Source: Ophiothrix spiculata
Taxonomy: Eukaryota; Echinodermata; Ophiuroidea; Amphilepidida; Ophiotrichidae
Assembly: GCA_000969725.1 (NCBI GenBank)
Contig: JXSR01S073102.1
DNA length: 29,590 nucleotides
Reading direction: 5' to 3' (one strand)
Part shown: positions 28,013-29,590 of the stretch, piece after piece
How the letters are laid out: each line of letters opens with the position of its first letter
Numbering within the stretch: position 1 is the stretch's first letter
The notes under the pieces: generated by a model
Databases searched by the model: none
Told to the model about the DNA's origin: nothing
What the model saw: only the letters and a program-made list of their open reading frames with translations
Program-made: the position numbers and the translations under genes

Positions 28013-28543
28013 CTACGAGATACAAAAAGTGTTACAAAGAGAAGTTAATTATTTCAAAGGCCAGATGTTAATTTTTTGTTCATTAGGAATAAAAATATGA
28101 AGAACTGGCAGTCAGCATTGCACTGTGATTACAATGCTCCCATATAAGCACATGCTATCAGCAAGAAAACTGGAAAACAGGGGCAGAGCTTTAAACTCAA
28201 CAGACCATCTGGATGGACCTCGCAAGTTAACGCAAAGCAAAGGGCGAAGCCTGACCAGCAAGTGATTAGACGTATGAATATGAAGTACGTAATTTCATGA
28301 CAAAAGGTGGACCAACTATTGACAGGAGCACCATTCTGCGAACAAAGCGAACAAACATTTCCAATAAAGTTACCAATTGCAGAACTCCATGTGATGAAAG
28401 TGCCTAATATTCACTATTGCAACTTGGGTTCAATCATCAGTGTAGCAAAATGTTATCTCTGTCCTTCAGCACATGCATTGGAAAACTTGCACTGCATTTG
28501 TCACTGCCTAGTGGAATCATACACAAAGTTGAGTATTTGGATT

Positions 28544-28918
28544 CAGTGGCGTAGCCAGACTTTTTGATCAGGGGGGGGGGGAAAGACATTTCTTCCAGAT
28601 GATTCCTCAGCGTTTGCACATTTTTTCCCAATTTTTCCCGGCAAAATCCATTTTCGTACACCCAAAATAAATTCAAGTCAATTCTAAAAAGTAACAAGCA
28701 AAAAAAAAAAAAAAAAAAAGGTTTTCAGCGATTTTTGTTTTTGCACATCTTTTTGATGTTCTGCTTTTATTCATGTTTCCTGTCAAGCAGTTCTCTCAGT
28801 TTTTCTTTTCCTTCCCAATTTTCCCCGTTGGTTGCCCTGATTTCACGCTCGATTTTTTTGTCGGGTGGGGGGGGGGGGGCAGTCTGCCCCCCTTCGCCCC
28901 ATGCTGGCTACGCCACTG
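28544..28918. mobile_element. hAT-like MITE with CAGTGGCGTAGCCAG ends
   Basis: CAGTGGCGTAGCCAG (28544-28558) and CTGGCTACGCCACTG (28904-28918) are perfect inverted repeats, flanked by TTTGGATT (28536-28543) and TTTGGATG (28919-28926), an 8-bp duplication with one change. CAGNGGCGTAGCCAG is a widespread hAT terminus. The interior has G runs (28571-28581, 28867-28879) and 20 A (28700-28719). Open frames across it are artefacts. Confidence 0.92.
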
Positions 28919-29103
28919 TTTGGATGGTCAAATTAATAAAAATCATCTAGGTTCATACCCACTTGAGTAAATTAATGTTGCATCTTGATTTGCAACCTGT
29001 CATTTTGACCATATATCTAGCTAGTATCTTAATTATTAAACAAATCCCTTAATCCTAACCCTCCTCAGTCCAACAAAATCCAACAAGCAAAAATCAAGAA
29101 GTT

Positions 29104-29282
29104 CACTTAAGGCCAAATATGTCATAGACGGGGGTTACAGATGGGCACGAAAGTGCTGCCATGGCAGGCCATACTAGGTGGCTTGCCATAGCTGGACATT
29201 GGATTGGGATGGGAGAGGTCAGGGGTTCGAATCCCTGGGGAAACAGGAAATTTTTGTATGACATATTCGGACTTAGATAGTG
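29104..29282. mobile_element. CACTA-ended element containing a pol III B-box-like sequence
   Basis: The inverted ends CACTTAAGGCC, AATATGTCATA (left) and TATGACATATT, GGACTTAGATAGTG (right) bound 179 bp flanked by GTT (29101-29103) and GTT (29283-29285). Inside, GGGGTTCGAATCCCTG at 29222-29237 is a textbook tRNA T-arm and B-box with a 5-bp stem. An A-box is weak. Upstream is a 10-bp hairpin (TGGCAGGCCA with TGGCTTGCCA, about 29163-29189). No functional tRNA fold with acceptor stem is seen. Confidence 0.7.
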
Positions 29283-29590
29283 GTTCAGCGTTTGGGAGTT
29301 AGGGTTAAAATCTGAAATTTATAGAAATGCCTGGCTTTTGTTAGGAATACAGGATAAAATATAACATCAACATTGTGTTGTATGAATCTGACCTCTAAGC
29401 TTGGTAGTTCCTATTTACAAATTTTATATACAAATGCTGAATCAATCTAAGCGATGTGCCACTCCAGCAGTTGCGGATGGTCAATTTTTCAATCTTGACT
29501 ATCCTAAGAAAGTTATCAACACATATCTACAAATATTTACTGAACAACAAACTATAGTCATCAAATGATGGCTTCTGATTGGTTTGATTT

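Larger units (their letters stand above)
28013..29590 (-). other. MPST: MPST intron (upstream exon outside the window)
   Basis: No further MPST exon is seen on the - strand up to 29590. The intron contains a hAT-like MITE (28544-28918) and a CACTA-ended element (29104-29282). Confidence 0.7.

Noticed and set aside
28437..28697. 86-codon - strand frame in the MPST intron, considered as another MPST exon.
   Set aside because: It overlaps the hAT-like MITE terminus (the GYAT word comes from the repeat end) and shows no rhodanese motif.

Overview
The window reads as nuclear DNA of an animal with large introns, long AT-rich intergenic DNA and many small DNA-transposon derivatives. Two conserved animal genes enter from the two ends and converge. 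At the left on the + strand are the last two coding exons of a PITPNC1-type (RdgB-beta) phosphatidylinositol transfer protein (487-550 and 2343-2539). At the right on the - strand is the last coding exon of a 3-mercaptopyruvate sulfurtransferase (MPST, 27711-28012). Both show GT/AG splice signals, compatible phases and stop codons. Repeat style and protein similarity fit an invertebrate, perhaps a deuterostome such as an echinoderm or hemichordate, but that is inference.

The 25 kb between the genes has no intact protein gene that I can support. It is packed with inverted-repeat elements: CACTA-like MITEs with 3-bp target duplications (797-1141, 18995-19344, 29104-29282), a piggyBac-like MITE at TTAA (14042-14350), a hAT-like MITE with an 8-bp duplication (28544-28918), a Tc1-like element (20995-21514), a foldback element whose centre is an assembly gap (11064-11911), and many unnamed palindromes. 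There are minisatellites at 2960-3480 and 13255-13995. Two decayed fragments of the C-terminus of a GIY-YIG endonuclease of the kind attached to reverse transcriptases (probably Penelope-like) lie at 16374-16463 and 25366-25488.

The most interesting signal is at 10343-10406 on the - strand: a complete type I hammerhead ribozyme motif. Every core position is present (CUGAUGA, GAA, the A15.1-U16.1 pair, C17), with a 6-bp stem II, a minimal 3-bp stem III and a two-part stem I. Two weaker hammerhead-like hairpins lie inside palindromic repeats at 1867-1970 and 18279-18433.

Other points of note are a decayed 239-bp tandem duplication of the 3' half of the PITPNC1 last exon, a 646-bp insertion dated by a paralogous empty site, and a CACTA-ended element that carries a pol III B-box-like sequence.
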